This document shows positions 1 to 9,791 of a stretch of DNA of 64,000 nucleotides, in pieces. Source of the DNA: Bryobacterales bacterium (GTDB lineage: Bacteria > Acidobacteriota > Terriglobia > Bryobacterales > Bryobacteraceae). The stretch spans positions 186,001 to 250,000 of the forward strand of contig JADKID010000009.1 of assembly GCA_016721425.1 (NCBI GenBank), in the 5' to 3' direction. How positions within the stretch are numbered: position 1 is the first letter of the stretch; each line of letters begins with the position of its first letter. The translations under genes were made by a program, and so were the position numbers. The notes beneath the pieces were generated by a model, which worked only from the letters and a program-made list of their open reading frames with translations, made no database searches and was not told the DNA's origin.

Positions 1-2822
1 AGGGGGAATCGCAGGCAGGCGCGTGCGAGATCCAAGTCCCGAGACCAAGCGCCATGATCTAGCGCCTCAATCCTGAATCGGTCGAAACCGGCCGTGACTT
101 TAGATGCCCATTCCACCGGGAGGTTGACGAACCGGTTGAGACGGCCCCCCAGATTGTGGATGCCCGCGGGCGCCGGGTAGTTCACATCGTAGGGGAACAA
201 CACCTCAAATTCGGCTGTGGGGTACACGGCCTTCACCACACCGATGACGCCTGCGACGTGATCCCGCAGACGGTTTCGCAGAAACGTCGCGTCCGCCTCG
301 TACCCCAGTGGGTCGTCGTTCGGACCGGTAAAGACGTGCAGCGCCCGGCCCAGCGCCGCCAAAGCCGCACCGGTAGTCTCCGAATCGTAGTAGCCCATCC
401 CACCCCCTGTGTTGCTGGATGAGTAGTTGGAGAAGTACCACCACGTAAACTCGCCGCACTGTAGCGAAGGGGCGAGTCCAGCGGCACCCTGGAGCGCCGC
501 AATTTCGAGAAGTGCCGCCGACTGAAACGCCCGCACATCAGCCCGGAACGCGCAGTGAGCCGATTGCAGACCTCCGAATCCCGTTGAGGTCACCACCGCC
601 GTGCCGTCGGGAAACTGGGCGGCAAACTCCACCGGAGGATTGACCAGTTCCATCGACAGCGCCGTGGTCACCGGCTGGCCCGCCGCGGCAGCCAGTTGGA
701 AAAAATCAGCGTGCCACGCCCTGGCGCCCCGGTTCAGGAGTTGAGCCGCGGTTGGGTCCACCTGCCAGACACCCATCGAGCCTCCGTCCAGAACCGCCCC
801 GCCTGTGATCGCGCCAGTCGATCCGGAGACGTTCGCAACCGAAGCCGTGATGGCGAATCGATAGGCCTCGGCGGCCGAGCGGGCCCGGATCACCAGGGCA
901 TCGTCAGCGGCGCGAGCCCAGACACCAACATAGGTGGCGTTGATCAGATGTGCAAAGTGCCGGGCCACGGTGAAGCGGTCCTCGTTCCCTAGCACCGTCT
1001 TGCCGCAAATCTGGCCGCCGATGTTCACAAACGCCTGATCGCCCGGCCGAAAGCTACCCTGTACGCTAAGTGTCACCTCCGGTAGCACTCCGCCCGTCCG
1101 CAAACGCTGATTCCACCAGAACACGCCGATGTACTCATTGATCCGGCCTCGATAGCCGAGTTGGTCGAACATCCACAGGATGCGGGCTGGCGGCAGTTTG
1201 TACGTATGATCCGTGGAATAGTCGAGGGCCGGCGTCTCAAAGCTCCCCGCCGTCACGGGTTCGGGCAGGTCGCCAGGCACCGCGGCTTCGAGAAAGTCAA
1301 AGTAGAATGGCTGGTCATCCACAGCGGTCAGGCGAACCGTGTGCCGACCGGCAGGCACGTTAGCCGCTACCCGGCGCCGTGTGCTCACCGCTGGCTCCAC
1401 CGCCAGTTGAGTGGAAAGCACCATCACCACGGCGCCGTCCAATTCCACCGTTGCCGCCCCGCGATCGGCATACAAGGAGGTGCCAATCCAGACCTCGTGC
1501 GCGGCTCGTGATTCGTACTGAATCGTCACCGTGGAACCCCCCATCCTGGCAGCGCGCGCCGAGTTGTCCTGGAAAAAGCCAGCCTCCGGAATCCAGAAGC
1601 CGCTGTACTCACACTGGTTATCCAGCGAGGAGACGCGCACGCTCCCCGGTCCCGCCACCTGAAGCCGCCGCACCGAGTCCGGCCCCGTGACGGTCCAATT
1701 CGTGAAGTCTGCAAACCACTCGGCCGGCTGGTAGTCGGCCGCCATCGCTAGACGTGGGGCAAGCGTCAGCCACATCTGGCGAATCTGTGTGATGCCGAGC
1801 GCGGCAAAATCGAGTGTCACTCGCAGCGTCGCGCCGGAACTGCCGCCGGCGAGGCGAACCTCGCTTGCCGCCGTGCGCAAGTTCTCGTTCTTCGCCACGG
1901 CGTAGAGCGTGATGAAGCTGGCATCGTAGCCGCCCTGCACCGTCTGGATCAGCAACCGCGCACCCACCGTACTGGCTTGTAGAGCGAACGGCGTTTGTGC
2001 GCCGGCATAGTCGCAACCGTTGATCTGATCCCGCAGCGCGCGCGCCACCGTGGAGGGCTGGATGTGGTGCAGCTCCTCCTGGATCTGGCCGCTGGCATTG
2101 ACCATAACGGTCGCGCCGGAATCGAGCTTCGCAGCGATCCTCACCACCCAGGGATCATCACCGGTCGTGGCCGAAACCTCTGGATCGGCGGCCAGTTGCG
2201 CGATGAGCTGGCCAGCCACCATGGCCGACGTGTCGCCGGCTTGCTCGGTGTAGGTATAGGCCCGGTCGCGAATCAGGATCGAATGAATCTGGCCGGAGTT
2301 GCCGGCATAGAAGGGGTATTCCGTGCGGGTCTTCCCGGGCACGATGTAGTCAAAGGCCAAGTTTTGATACCAGAGCGTCAGCCGGTCATAGTGATTCAAC
2401 GCACCGCCGAGGATCTCAAATTCGCCGTTGGCCGGTGTATCGGCGCCGGCAACCACGGTGGCGTGGTTGGAAAGCCGAATGCGGGAAGGCGCACCACCGG
2501 GCGACGTGACGTCAAGGTACGGCCAGTCAATCGTGGCATACTTGCGGCAGTTCAATGGCATCAGCCCCGAGTATTGGACATCGAACTGGAGCGCGAGCCC
2601 GTTGAAATCAAAGTCGGGCAGGTGCTTGAGCCGGGGGTGCTCAAAGAAGTTGTCGGCATCGTACAGGACCACAACTGCGAAATCGGCGGAATCCTGAAAC
2701 TGGCCGGAAACGGTGAATCCGGAAGGGGTTGCGTGATGGATGGCGGCTGACGCGCCAAGGTGGTCAAAGCCGCGCAGATGAACACAACGGTCGGGCTGCA
2801 GTTTGAAAATGGATTCGGGCAT
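1..2822 (-). CDS. large phage-tail-like protein with probable TIM-barrel C-terminal region (partial, 3' end outside the window)
   Basis: An open frame runs from an ATG at 2822 leftward to base 1 with no stop, so about 940 residues are present and the C-terminus is missing. The protein starts MPESIFKLQPDRCVHLRGFD and has no signal peptide. The first half looks like beta-rich domains. The last third (GGMGYYDSETTGAAL, then HVFTGPNDDPLGYEADATFL, then FEVLFPYDVNYPAP) resembles the TIM-barrel-like region of phage or gene-transfer-agent tail proteins. Acidobacterial proteins of this size and opening are, as I recall, annotated as putative non-contractile tail-sheath proteins. The open frame and start are seen; the tail role is inference. 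It could instead be a cell-surface glycosidase-like protein. The 144 bp up to the next gene hold nothing recognisable. Confidence 0.6.
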   Translation of the reverse strand, partial: MPESIFKLQPDRCVHLRGFDHLGASAAIHHATPSGFTVSGQFQDSADFAVVVLYDADNFFEHPRLKHLPDFDFNGLALQFDVQYSGLMPLNCRKYATIDWPYLDVTSPGGAPSRIRLSNHATVVAGADTPANGEFEILGGALNHYDRLTLWYQNLAFDYIVPGKTRTEYPFYAGNSGQIHSILIRDRAYTYTEQAGDTSAMVAGQLIAQLAADPEVSATTGDDPWVVRIAAKLDSGATVMVNASGQIQEELHHIQPSTVARALRDQINGCDYAGAQTPFALQASTVGARLLIQTVQGGYDASFITLYAVAKNENLRTAASEVRLAGGSSGATLRVTLDFAALGITQIRQMWLTLAPRLAMAADYQPAEWFADFTNWTVTGPDSVRRLQVAGPGSVRVSSLDNQCEYSGFWIPEAGFFQDNSARAARMGGSTVTIQYESRAAHEVWIGTSLYADRGAATVELDGAVVMVLSTQLAVEPAVSTRRRVAANVPAGRHTVRLTAVDDQPFYFDFLEAAVPGDLPEPVTAGSFETPALDYSTDHTYKLPPARILWMFDQLGYRGRINEYIGVFWWNQRLRTGGVLPEVTLSVQGSFRPGDQAFVNIGGQICGKTVLGNEDRFTVARHFAHLINATYVGVWARAADDALVIRARSAAEAYRFAITASVANVSGSTGAITGGAVLDGGSMGVWQVDPTAAQLLNRGARAWHADFFQLAAAAGQPVTTALSMELVNPPVEFAAQFPDGTAVVTSTGFGGLQSAHCAFRADVRAFQSAALLEIAALQGAAGLAPSLQCGEFTWWYFSNYSSSNTGGGMGYYDSETTGAALAALGRALHVFTGPNDDPLGYEADATFLRNRLRDHVAGVIGVVKAVYPTAEFEVLFPYDVNYPAPAGIHNLGGRLNRFVNLPVEWASKVTAGFDRFRIEALDHGAWSRDLDLARACLRFP

Positions 2823-2966
2823 AGTGGCGAACCTCCAGAGCGACTATAAGCACACGAAATCCGCGTTTGCCTCTCGAAACCGGCCTGGCCACCCGCAACC
2901 AATTGATTTATCAGGGAGAGAAATATTTCCGCCGTGCGTGAACGGGAAAAGTTCTCGTACGGGATT

Positions 2967-4088
2967 TTAGCGCATGATTGCGAAGTTGACGTCGATGATC
3001 GTCCTCACTTCAACCGGCTGGCCATTGAGAAGGGTCGGGTGGTACTTCCACTGCCTCACTGCCTCCTGCGCAGCCGGGACAAGCTGGATTGGCCCGCTGA
3101 CCAGGTCGATCTTCTGGACGGCTCCGCTCGTGCCGATGACAACACTGAAGCGGACCGTCCCCTGGATGCCCGCCAGCTTGGCATCTTGCGGATAGACCGG
3201 TGCGACTTGAGAAATCAGCCGGGCTTTCTGTGCATCGCTGCCGATCTCGATGCGGGTGGGCGCGGGCGCCGCCCGGAGATCGATCGCGGGAGCACCACCA
3301 CCGGCTAGGGCTCTTGCCTTCCTGATCGTCAGAGCCTTCTGAAGCCAGCCGTCCGCCTCCGCAGTCAACTGACGGCAGGCCTCTCCGGTCTCGCTCAGAT
3401 CAGCCGATTCGCGCAACAGCAGGTTCAGATACGCCATGGCGTCATCGTAAGCGTTGTCAATCTCCAAAGCCCGCCGCAGGTGCCCGATTCCTTCAGCGAT
3501 CGTGGATTCCGACCTCTGCTTCAACGCGAGGCGGGCTGTGGCGTCGGGAATAGGACCCGGATCCTCCGGCTTCATCCCGGCGCCGGCACGCGTGGCTGTC
3601 CACTCCGGGTAAAACAGCGCCCAGGCCAGGACACCCATTGAGTAGTGCGCTTCCTTGTTGGACGGGTCCAGCACAATGATCCGGCCATGCCAGCCCTGTG
3701 CCTCGCGCAGTAACCTCGTCTTCTCGGCAGGGTCTTTCTGCCGGTTGGCCAGCATCAGCTTCAGCTCGGCAACTGACCGCATGGCGGGCTTGTGGCCCGG
3801 GTCGAGTTCGAGGATTCGTAAGAACTCACGCTCCGCCCGGGCGGCATACTGCAAGCCCTCTGCACCTTGGGTGCGAGTAAGGAATTGCCGCGTCAGCGCG
3901 ATGCCCAACCCCAAGTGCGGATCCACCTCTGCCGGGGCCAGATCCACTGCCTTCTGGAATGCCTCCGCCGCCTCCGCGTACTGTCGCGCTGCGCCCAGCG
4001 TAGCGCCCTTCTCGGACCACTCGCGCCAAGTTGCGGGTTGCTGTGCGAACAAAGTGGCGAAGACGGCCAGCCCCTGCAAGAAAGTCAT
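2967..4088 (-). CDS. TPR-repeat protein with C-terminal TonB domain
   Basis: The protein has 373 residues. The start at 4088 (MTFLQGLAVFATLFAQQ) gives a clean signal peptide; the open frame extends 51 codons further up but into non-signal sequence. Residues about 20-240 are TPR-like helices (YAEAAEAFQKAVDLAPAEVD, then FLRILELDPGHKPA). The last 80 residues match a TonB C-terminal fold: VAPVYPQDAKLAGIQGTVRF, then AAQEAVRQWKYHPTLLNGQP. In this family the TonB-C fold often serves periplasmic or envelope proteins that are not energy transducers, and no TonB transmembrane-proline rod is seen, so it is probably a periplasmic scaffold. It lies 23 bp downstream of the DUF2752 gene on the same strand. 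Confidence 0.85.
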   Translation of the reverse strand: MTFLQGLAVFATLFAQQPATWREWSEKGATLGAARQYAEAAEAFQKAVDLAPAEVDPHLGLGIALTRQFLTRTQGAEGLQYAARAEREFLRILELDPGHKPAMRSVAELKLMLANRQKDPAEKTRLLREAQGWHGRIIVLDPSNKEAHYSMGVLAWALFYPEWTATRAGAGMKPEDPGPIPDATARLALKQRSESTIAEGIGHLRRALEIDNAYDDAMAYLNLLLRESADLSETGEACRQLTAEADGWLQKALTIRKARALAGGGAPAIDLRAAPAPTRIEIGSDAQKARLISQVAPVYPQDAKLAGIQGTVRFSVVIGTSGAVQKIDLVSGPIQLVPAAQEAVRQWKYHPTLLNGQPVEVRTIIDVNFAIMR

Positions 4089-4111
4089 ACTCACAGCATA
4101 GGCTTTCCCAC

Positions 4112-4507
4112 CTATGCCGCCAGATGCGCCAGCCGCCACATCCAGTGCACCAACAGCAGAAGCAGCAAACCGGCGAAAACCTTTGCCTGCGACGATCCTG
4201 GCCTCGACAGAAACCACCCGCCCAGCTGCCCAAGGCTCCAAATCAGGCCGCCCACGAACAGGCCGAAAACCATCGGGCTGACCGCGTTCAGCTCAACCGC
4301 GCTCCTTAGATGCCCGTGGCCGATGGCACACAATGCCCGCGTCATCCCACAGAGAGGGCAGGGTAGCCCGGTCAAATACCGGAACGGGCACACCAGCCAA
4401 TCCGCCGGCTCAACGAGACAGAAGAAGGCGAGGGCCAACGCGCAAACGGCGGCCTTCAGAACCAGGTTGCCGGCGTCCGGCCTATCGCGGAGGAACCGGG
4501 GAAGCAA
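4112..4507 (-). CDS. DUF2752 small membrane protein
   Basis: The protein has 131 residues and three hydrophobic segments. It carries the family signature CPFRYLTGLPCPLCGMTRA near residue 40-58, in which the Cys-Pro-x-Cys-Gly-x-Thr-Arg core defines DUF2752. The biochemical role of DUF2752 is unknown; members often sit beside zinc-ribbon or TM2-type membrane proteins, as here. Its start overlaps the end of the zinc-ribbon gene by 26 bp, which points to translational coupling in one operon read leftward. Confidence 0.85.
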   Translation of the reverse strand: MLPRFLRDRPDAGNLVLKAAVCALALAFFCLVEPADWLVCPFRYLTGLPCPLCGMTRALCAIGHGHLRSAVELNAVSPMVFGLFVGGLIWSLGQLGGWFLSRPGSSQAKVFAGLLLLLLVHWMWRLAHLAA

Positions 4508-5186
4508 AGCCCACCAAATCCCGATAAGCCGCCGTCACAGCAAGGTAATGGATCGGAATAGTCACCAGCAGGCCCACCACGCAGGCCAGAGCGCCCAAAA
4601 TGTTGATGCCGATGAGAGCCAGCAGAAAGATCAGAAACCCCATGTAGTCCTGCTTGACCACCGCATGGGAGGCCTGCATCGCCGGCCAGAAATCCATGTT
4701 CCGATCCACGATGAACAGATAGGTGAACTGGAATATCGCCGACACCACCAAGGCGCCCACCAGGCAGGCGAACACGCCGAGAAACGTGAACAACCCGATC
4801 AGCAGGCACGCCACCAGTGAGGGCACAAACCAGTTGAACCCCAGAAAGAGATCCCCTACGTCGGCACGCCCGCCAAGCAAAACCCGCCAGCACACGATGT
4901 GCATGCCGATCAGCATCGGCCCCTGCAAAATCACAGGAACCACGGAGCCAACGACCACCATCAGGAGGGTAATCAACATGAACATCCACACCTGGCCAGT
5001 GACCAGACTCCAACCCGTGCTGATCCACTTGCCGGTCTGCACGCCCCCGCCAACCGGCGCGGCGAACACGGCCGCAGGCGGAGGCGGCTGATACGCAGGG
5101 GTAGGCCGTTCCCCCATCACGGCGCCGCAGTTCGGACAGAATCGCGAATCAGCGCCCACTTGCGCCCCACAATTGGTGCAAAACAT
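4482..5186 (-). CDS. zinc-ribbon multi-pass membrane protein
   Basis: The protein has 234 residues. The N-terminus (MFCTNCGAQVGADSRFCPNC) is a double CxxC zinc ribbon, followed by a proline-rich linker (residues 28-50) and four to five hydrophobic helices from about residue 60. The architecture matches zinc-ribbon-fused integral membrane proteins of the DUF975/DUF4013 kind. The ribbon would face the cytosol and the helices sit in the inner membrane. It is the first gene of the leftward run that includes the DUF2752 and TPR/TonB-C genes. Function is unknown. Confidence 0.85.
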   Translation of the reverse strand: MFCTNCGAQVGADSRFCPNCGAVMGERPTPAYQPPPPAAVFAAPVGGGVQTGKWISTGWSLVTGQVWMFMLITLLMVVVGSVVPVILQGPMLIGMHIVCWRVLLGGRADVGDLFLGFNWFVPSLVACLLIGLFTFLGVFACLVGALVVSAIFQFTYLFIVDRNMDFWPAMQASHAVVKQDYMGFLIFLLALIGINILGALACVVGLLVTIPIHYLAVTAAYRDLVGFASPVPPR

Positions 5187-5326
5187 TCACGCCTCCTCAT
5201 GGCCTACGGGAAAGAACTGTTTCAGGATACACGGCTGGGCACCCGGCAGAAAGTCCCTACAGTTTTTACCTGAGACCGCCGATGATCCCGAGAGAACCGT
5301 CTCAGTTCAGGTGGCCGGAGGTCTCG

Positions 5327-5960
5327 ATGGTGCCGAATCGAGGCCTGGTGGCGGTTTTGCTCATCTCATTCCTGATTTGGATGCCCGTTCCGGGCTTCGC
5401 CCAGCCGCCGGGCACACCGGGCAGACCTGCCCCAACCGCCGCCTCCTACGTGAGCGGATTGCACATCATCGTGCTGGACGGCCAGGATGCCGTCAATAGC
5501 ATTAACACGCGCAACGGGATCAACCCTTGGATTCGCGTTTTGGACGCCAACGGCCAGGGGGCACCCGGAGCTGACGTCGTCTTCGAGGCGCCTGAGTATG
5601 GCCCCGGAGGCACGTTTAGAAACCACGGTCATCTTTTTGCGGGTGAAATCGGATAACGCGGGGTAGGCGCTGGTGACGTTCACGCACAACGACCGGCCCG
5701 TCCGCTTTCGGATCCTGGTAATGGCGAGAGTCGGCGCCAGCAGTTCGGAAATTGCCATCCGCCAGACCAATGACGCCAAGACTCGCTCCGTCTACCTGAA
5801 AGGGGCGCCCAAGCCCTGGTACGGCGATTGGCGCTGGTGGGCAGCCATCGGCGGCGGTGCCGCCGTGGGCGTGGTGGCGATGTCGGCGGGCGGGGGGGCC
5901 ACGAAACCGGCCGTCCCCAACCCGGCAAGCGTTTCGAATTCGTTGCCCTTCCGCTGGTAG
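5327..5960 (+). pseudogene. secreted Ig-like/surface protein gene broken by a frameshift and an in-frame stop
   Basis: The 5' frame starts at the ATG at 5327 (MVPNRGLVAVLLISFLIWMP, a signal peptide, with GGAGG-like sequence ahead) and encodes residues about 1-109 before stopping at 5656. The 3' frame encodes VTFTHNDRPVRFRILVMARV, then a Trp-rich stretch and a glycine-rich transmembrane segment to the stop at 5960. Reading the second frame back gives TVIFLRVKSDNAG, a TAG, then ALVTFTHND, which joins sensibly to the first frame near GPGGTF at about 5612. So one ORF of about 210 codons has lost one frame and gained an amber stop. The intact form would be an Ig-like-domain protein anchored by a C-terminal helix. 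It is convergent with the fucosidase gene. Confidence 0.7.
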
Positions 5961-5966
5961 CCACGC

Positions 5967-7427
5967 CTACTGGCTGATCTTCAGCACCCACGCCGGCTGC
6001 CGCAGCAACTCCTCCGGCAGATCCGGCATCTCAATCGACACGCCGCCCTTCTCGGACTTGAACTTCAGCGGCCCAGTTGCGCCCAGCAGCGTCACGGCCC
6101 GCACTCCGGTCACGTCCTTGACGTGAAAACGGTGGCCCGGCCAGCGCGGCAGAATCGCATATACATCCTTGCCTTTCGCCGTGAAGAACGCGTCGATCGC
6201 CGCCTTGCCTGCCGCCGGCTTCTCCACCAACTTGGTTACGTCATAGGCGGTCTCGTACTCCTTGTTGTACTCGACCTTCGGCACCTCGCCAACGCTCCAT
6301 TGCCGCGTGACCTTCCACGGCTTCGTGCCATAGATCGCGTCGCCGTTCACCTTCAAAAAGTCACCGATTTGTATCAGCCGCTCTTCCATCACCACCGGAA
6401 TCGTGCCATCGCCATCCGGCCCGATGTCCAGCAGCAGGTTTCCTCCACGGCTCACGAGGTCCGCCAGCATGATCACCAACCCCTGGCCCGTGTGATAGTG
6501 CTCCAGGCGCTCCGCGCGGTTGTAGCCGTAGCTGAAACCCATGCCGCGGCTCTCCTCCCACGGGTGCTCCATGCCGCTCATGCCGGGCGTGTACTCCGTG
6601 GTCCAATAGCCGCCGTGCTTGTGGCGCGAGTCCTTACCCCATCGATCATTGATCACCACTTCGTTCTTCACGGCCGACTCATTGAACAGCCAGGCCAGCA
6701 GTTCCGGGCTTCGCCATTCGCTGGAAGGCAGATCCCACTCGCCGTCGCTGAAAATGATGGAGGGCTTGTAGCGGGTCACCAGATCCTTGAACTGCGGGAA
6801 CATATGGTCCTTGACGTAGCGCGGCTTGTCGCTCAGCCACAGCGGGTTGTACCACTCGTAGAGCGAATAGTAGAACCCCATGCGCAGACCTTTGCGCCGC
6901 ACGGCGTCGGTCAGATCGCCCAGCACGTCTCGCTTGGGCCCGGTCTCCACCGCGTTCCACGGCCGGCCCCACGTAGCGGAGGCCTCCTTGCTCGGCCACA
7001 AGGTAAACCCCTCATGATGCTTCGACGTCAACGCGACATACTTCGCACCCGAGCGCGCAAACACGTCAGCCCAGTGATCCGGATCATACAACTCCGCCCG
7101 GAACTGCGGCGCGAAATTCTGATACTCATAGCCGGCGCCATATTGCTTCTGGTGATAAGCCCACGTGCCGGTCTGCACCGCGTTCGCCTTCGGATTGTCC
7201 CGGCCGTTGGTCATCGCATTCCAGTACCACTCCGCGTACGCCAGCTTGCCCGGAATCACCGGCGCGTAGGACGGCACCGAGTAAAGCCCCCAGTGGATGA
7301 AGATGCCAAACTTGGCATCGGTGAACCACGCCGGCGTGGGCCGCTTGTCGATCGAGTCCCACGTGGGCTGGTAGGTTTGCGCGCTGAGTCCAGTGAGGAG
7401 TAGAGCGGAGAGCATTATCGTTTTCAT
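5967..7427 (-). CDS. alpha-L-fucosidase, GH29, secreted
   Basis: The protein has 486 residues. It hydrolyses terminal alpha-L-fucose from glycans by the GH29 retaining mechanism. The start at 7427 gives a signal peptide (MKTIMLSALLLTGLSAQ), so it should act in the periplasm or outside. Family motifs are all present: WFTDAKFGIFIHWGLYSVPS near residues 34-53, the substrate-binding TSKHHEGFTLW (His137-His138), and IIFSDGEWD with Asp228 as probable nucleophile. Length is usual for a bacterial GH29 enzyme. It is monocistronic and divergent from the S41-like gene. A GH2 enzyme gene lies elsewhere in the window, so polysaccharide degradation is a theme. Confidence 0.95.
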   Translation of the reverse strand: MKTIMLSALLLTGLSAQTYQPTWDSIDKRPTPAWFTDAKFGIFIHWGLYSVPSYAPVIPGKLAYAEWYWNAMTNGRDNPKANAVQTGTWAYHQKQYGAGYEYQNFAPQFRAELYDPDHWADVFARSGAKYVALTSKHHEGFTLWPSKEASATWGRPWNAVETGPKRDVLGDLTDAVRRKGLRMGFYYSLYEWYNPLWLSDKPRYVKDHMFPQFKDLVTRYKPSIIFSDGEWDLPSSEWRSPELLAWLFNESAVKNEVVINDRWGKDSRHKHGGYWTTEYTPGMSGMEHPWEESRGMGFSYGYNRAERLEHYHTGQGLVIMLADLVSRGGNLLLDIGPDGDGTIPVVMEERLIQIGDFLKVNGDAIYGTKPWKVTRQWSVGEVPKVEYNKEYETAYDVTKLVEKPAAGKAAIDAFFTAKGKDVYAILPRWPGHRFHVKDVTGVRAVTLLGATGPLKFKSEKGGVSIEMPDLPEELLRQPAWVLKISQ

Positions 7428-7555
7428 ACGCACCATTAGTCTATTCCAGAATCGTCGCTAGTTCGGAACAGAGTGCCTGGCGGTATCGCTCTCGTTACGC
7501 CTCGCCTGTCGAAGGTGCCGAGGTATACTCATTCACTACCGAGGAGTTTGTCTGC

Positions 7556-9784
7556 ATGATCATCGAGGACGGGCGCGAGGCAGCACAGAAAGCCATCGAC
7601 CTGATGAGGGAATCCAAAGGGACGCTAGGTATTGATACCGCGGAGTTCTTTTCGGTGCAGGACTTCCTGGCGCACGCCAAACAGAATCCGCTGACGCTAC
7701 CTGAGCGCGAAACCATCGTGGAGCAGGCGATTGAACTTCTGGACCAGCTCTACGTCCACCTGCCATTCAAGCGGGCCCGATACGCCGTCGATCCGGTGCA
7801 GCGCCTGCGCCTGATCCGTTCCCAATTGAAGGATCTGGAGGAGCTCGCGTTCCACCGCGAGATGTTGCAGGTCTTCAGCCGCCTCAGGGACGCTCACACA
7901 TTCTACGGGCTGCCTGAACCATATCGCAGCGCGGTAGCGTTCCTGCCGTTCCGGCTGAAGTGCTTTAGCGACCCCGCCGATGGCGGAAGGCGCAGATTCC
8001 TGGTGACCCAGCTGATTGAGGGCTTTCGCCATCCTCATTTTGGGCGTTTCGCCGAGATTACGGCCTGGAACGGGATGCCGGTGGAACGCGCCATTGAGCG
8101 CGAAGGCGGATACGATCCACTGGGCAACGAGGCCGCCCGATTTGCGCGCGGACTCCAAAAAATGAGCAGCCGGTCGCTCTCGTTCCACATTCCCCCGGAA
8201 GAGGATTGGGTGGTGGTGCAGTACCGCAGGCATACAGCGGGTAAGCGAAGCAGCGTCCAACCGGAAAGAGCGATTCTGCTGCCATGGTGCATCGCCACCA
8301 ACTGCGTGAAGACAACCGATATTGGCGGCTACGCCACCAGCGTCAACGAATCGCTGCTGGACACCAGGGAGGCCGGAAAATACATCTGGCACCGCTCTGT
8401 GCTCCGCAAAGAAAAGCGCTATCAGGAAGAACGGTATTCTCCTAACGCGCCCGCGGCCGGCGCCGCTAGCGGCAGCGACGAGGCAGCCCCGCCGGTAACC
8501 GTGCCGTGGAACGACGACGAAGGCGCCGCGGACCCCGCAGCCAGGCTGGATATTGCGGAGACTTCGAAATTCCCGGCGCAGTTTGAATTCCGGTACACCC
8601 GGGAACGGGCCGCGCGCCGGAAAGCCCCACACGGCGGGCTGCGCGATCCGGCCCATCCCGATAAGCGCTTTGGCTATGTCAGAATCTGGAAATTCGGCGG
8701 CCTGTCCGCGCAGGAGTTCACGGGCGAGTTCCAGCGAATCCTGCGGATTCTCCAGCAGAAAGCCCCGGACGGGCTCATCGTCGATATTCGGTCGAACCCT
8801 GGCGGAGCGGTCGATTCCGCTGAGCTCGCGCTCGGGTTGCTGACGCCCGGCATAGTCCAACTCGCCCGCTTCCACTTCATCAATACCAGGCGCACTCAGG
8901 CCATCGCCGCCGCCATTAGCAGCCCCGCGGCCGATTTCCCCGATTCGGTTCAAAAAGACTGGACGCCCTGGGCCAAGGACCTGATCTCCGCGGTCTACAG
9001 CGGCAGCGTCATCACGCCGGGCCGGGAACTGACCTCCAGTCTCGAATTGCTCACAGGCCCCGGTCAGTGCTACCAGGGGCCGATCACGCTCCTCACCGAT
9101 GCACGATCCTACAGCGCGGCAGACCTCTTCGCCGCCGGCTTCCAGGACAATCGTGTGGGCCGCATCATCGGCGTCGACAGGAACACGGGCGGTGGCGGCG
9201 CCAACCGTTGGCTCCACGAAGAACTGCTGGAGAAGCTCCAGAAGATCCCCGGCAATCCTCTGGTGCAGTTGCCCAGGCAGGCCCGGCTGGGTGTGGCCAT
9301 CCGCCGGTCTACCCGCGCCGGCGACGGGCTCAGCGCGGGCACGGTCATTGAGGATGTTGGCGTGGAATGTGACGATCTCTATGCCATCACCAGTGACGAC
9401 CTGATGCATCAGGACCGTGGCCTGCTTCAGTTCGCTTGCGAGCAGTTGGCGAAATTGCCTCAGCGGGCGCTCACCATAGACTCCGCATCGCTGACCGCCG
9501 GCGGTGACGTGCAGGCCACCGTTTCCTGGAAGAACCTTCACCGCCTGGAGTTCCGCCTCAACGGCGACCTGCAATGCTCGTTTGCCGCCGATGTCGCCTC
9601 GCCGGCCGCCTTCACCATTCCGGTGAAGGGCCTGAAAATCCCATTCCCGGGCGGCACTCTCCGCGTCGAAGGTTTCGCCAGAATTGAGTCCGATGAAGCC
9701 GCCACCGAGCTCCGGCTGGTGGCTTCCAGTACTGCCAGATGGCCGTTCCAGCCCAGGAACGATGCGCACTCCGTGCCAAAGTAG
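7556..9784 (+). CDS. S41-family (C-terminal processing protease-like) protein
   Basis: The protein has 742 residues and no signal peptide. The S41 core spans about residues 370-600: GYVRIWKFGGLSAQEF, then PDGLIVDIRSNPGGAVDSAE, then LLTDARSYSAADLFAAGF with Ser520 at the nucleophile position. About 25 residues on, CtpA/Prc enzymes carry a Lys in GEKTFGKG; here the segment reads GVDRNTGGGG, so the usual general base is missing. It may use a different triad or be inactive. The N-terminal 350 residues are helical and unassigned; the last 120 are beta-rich. GAGGAG lies before the ATG at 7556, and TATACT (7524-7529) could be its -10. It stops 7 bp before the kinase gene, probably co-transcribed. Confidence 0.8.
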   Translation: MIIEDGREAAQKAIDLMRESKGTLGIDTAEFFSVQDFLAHAKQNPLTLPERETIVEQAIELLDQLYVHLPFKRARYAVDPVQRLRLIRSQLKDLEELAFHREMLQVFSRLRDAHTFYGLPEPYRSAVAFLPFRLKCFSDPADGGRRRFLVTQLIEGFRHPHFGRFAEITAWNGMPVERAIEREGGYDPLGNEAARFARGLQKMSSRSLSFHIPPEEDWVVVQYRRHTAGKRSSVQPERAILLPWCIATNCVKTTDIGGYATSVNESLLDTREAGKYIWHRSVLRKEKRYQEERYSPNAPAAGAASGSDEAAPPVTVPWNDDEGAADPAARLDIAETSKFPAQFEFRYTRERAARRKAPHGGLRDPAHPDKRFGYVRIWKFGGLSAQEFTGEFQRILRILQQKAPDGLIVDIRSNPGGAVDSAELALGLLTPGIVQLARFHFINTRRTQAIAAAISSPAADFPDSVQKDWTPWAKDLISAVYSGSVITPGRELTSSLELLTGPGQCYQGPITLLTDARSYSAADLFAAGFQDNRVGRIIGVDRNTGGGGANRWLHEELLEKLQKIPGNPLVQLPRQARLGVAIRRSTRAGDGLSAGTVIEDVGVECDDLYAITSDDLMHQDRGLLQFACEQLAKLPQRALTIDSASLTAGGDVQATVSWKNLHRLEFRLNGDLQCSFAADVASPAAFTIPVKGLKIPFPGGTLRVEGFARIESDEAATELRLVASSTARWPFQPRNDAHSVPK

Positions 9785-9791
9785 AGGGTGA

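Noticed and set aside
7697..9769. 690-codon open frame antisense to the S41-like gene
   Set aside because: There are no domains, it spans the coding strand of a gene with clear family motifs, and composition is typical of a shadow.
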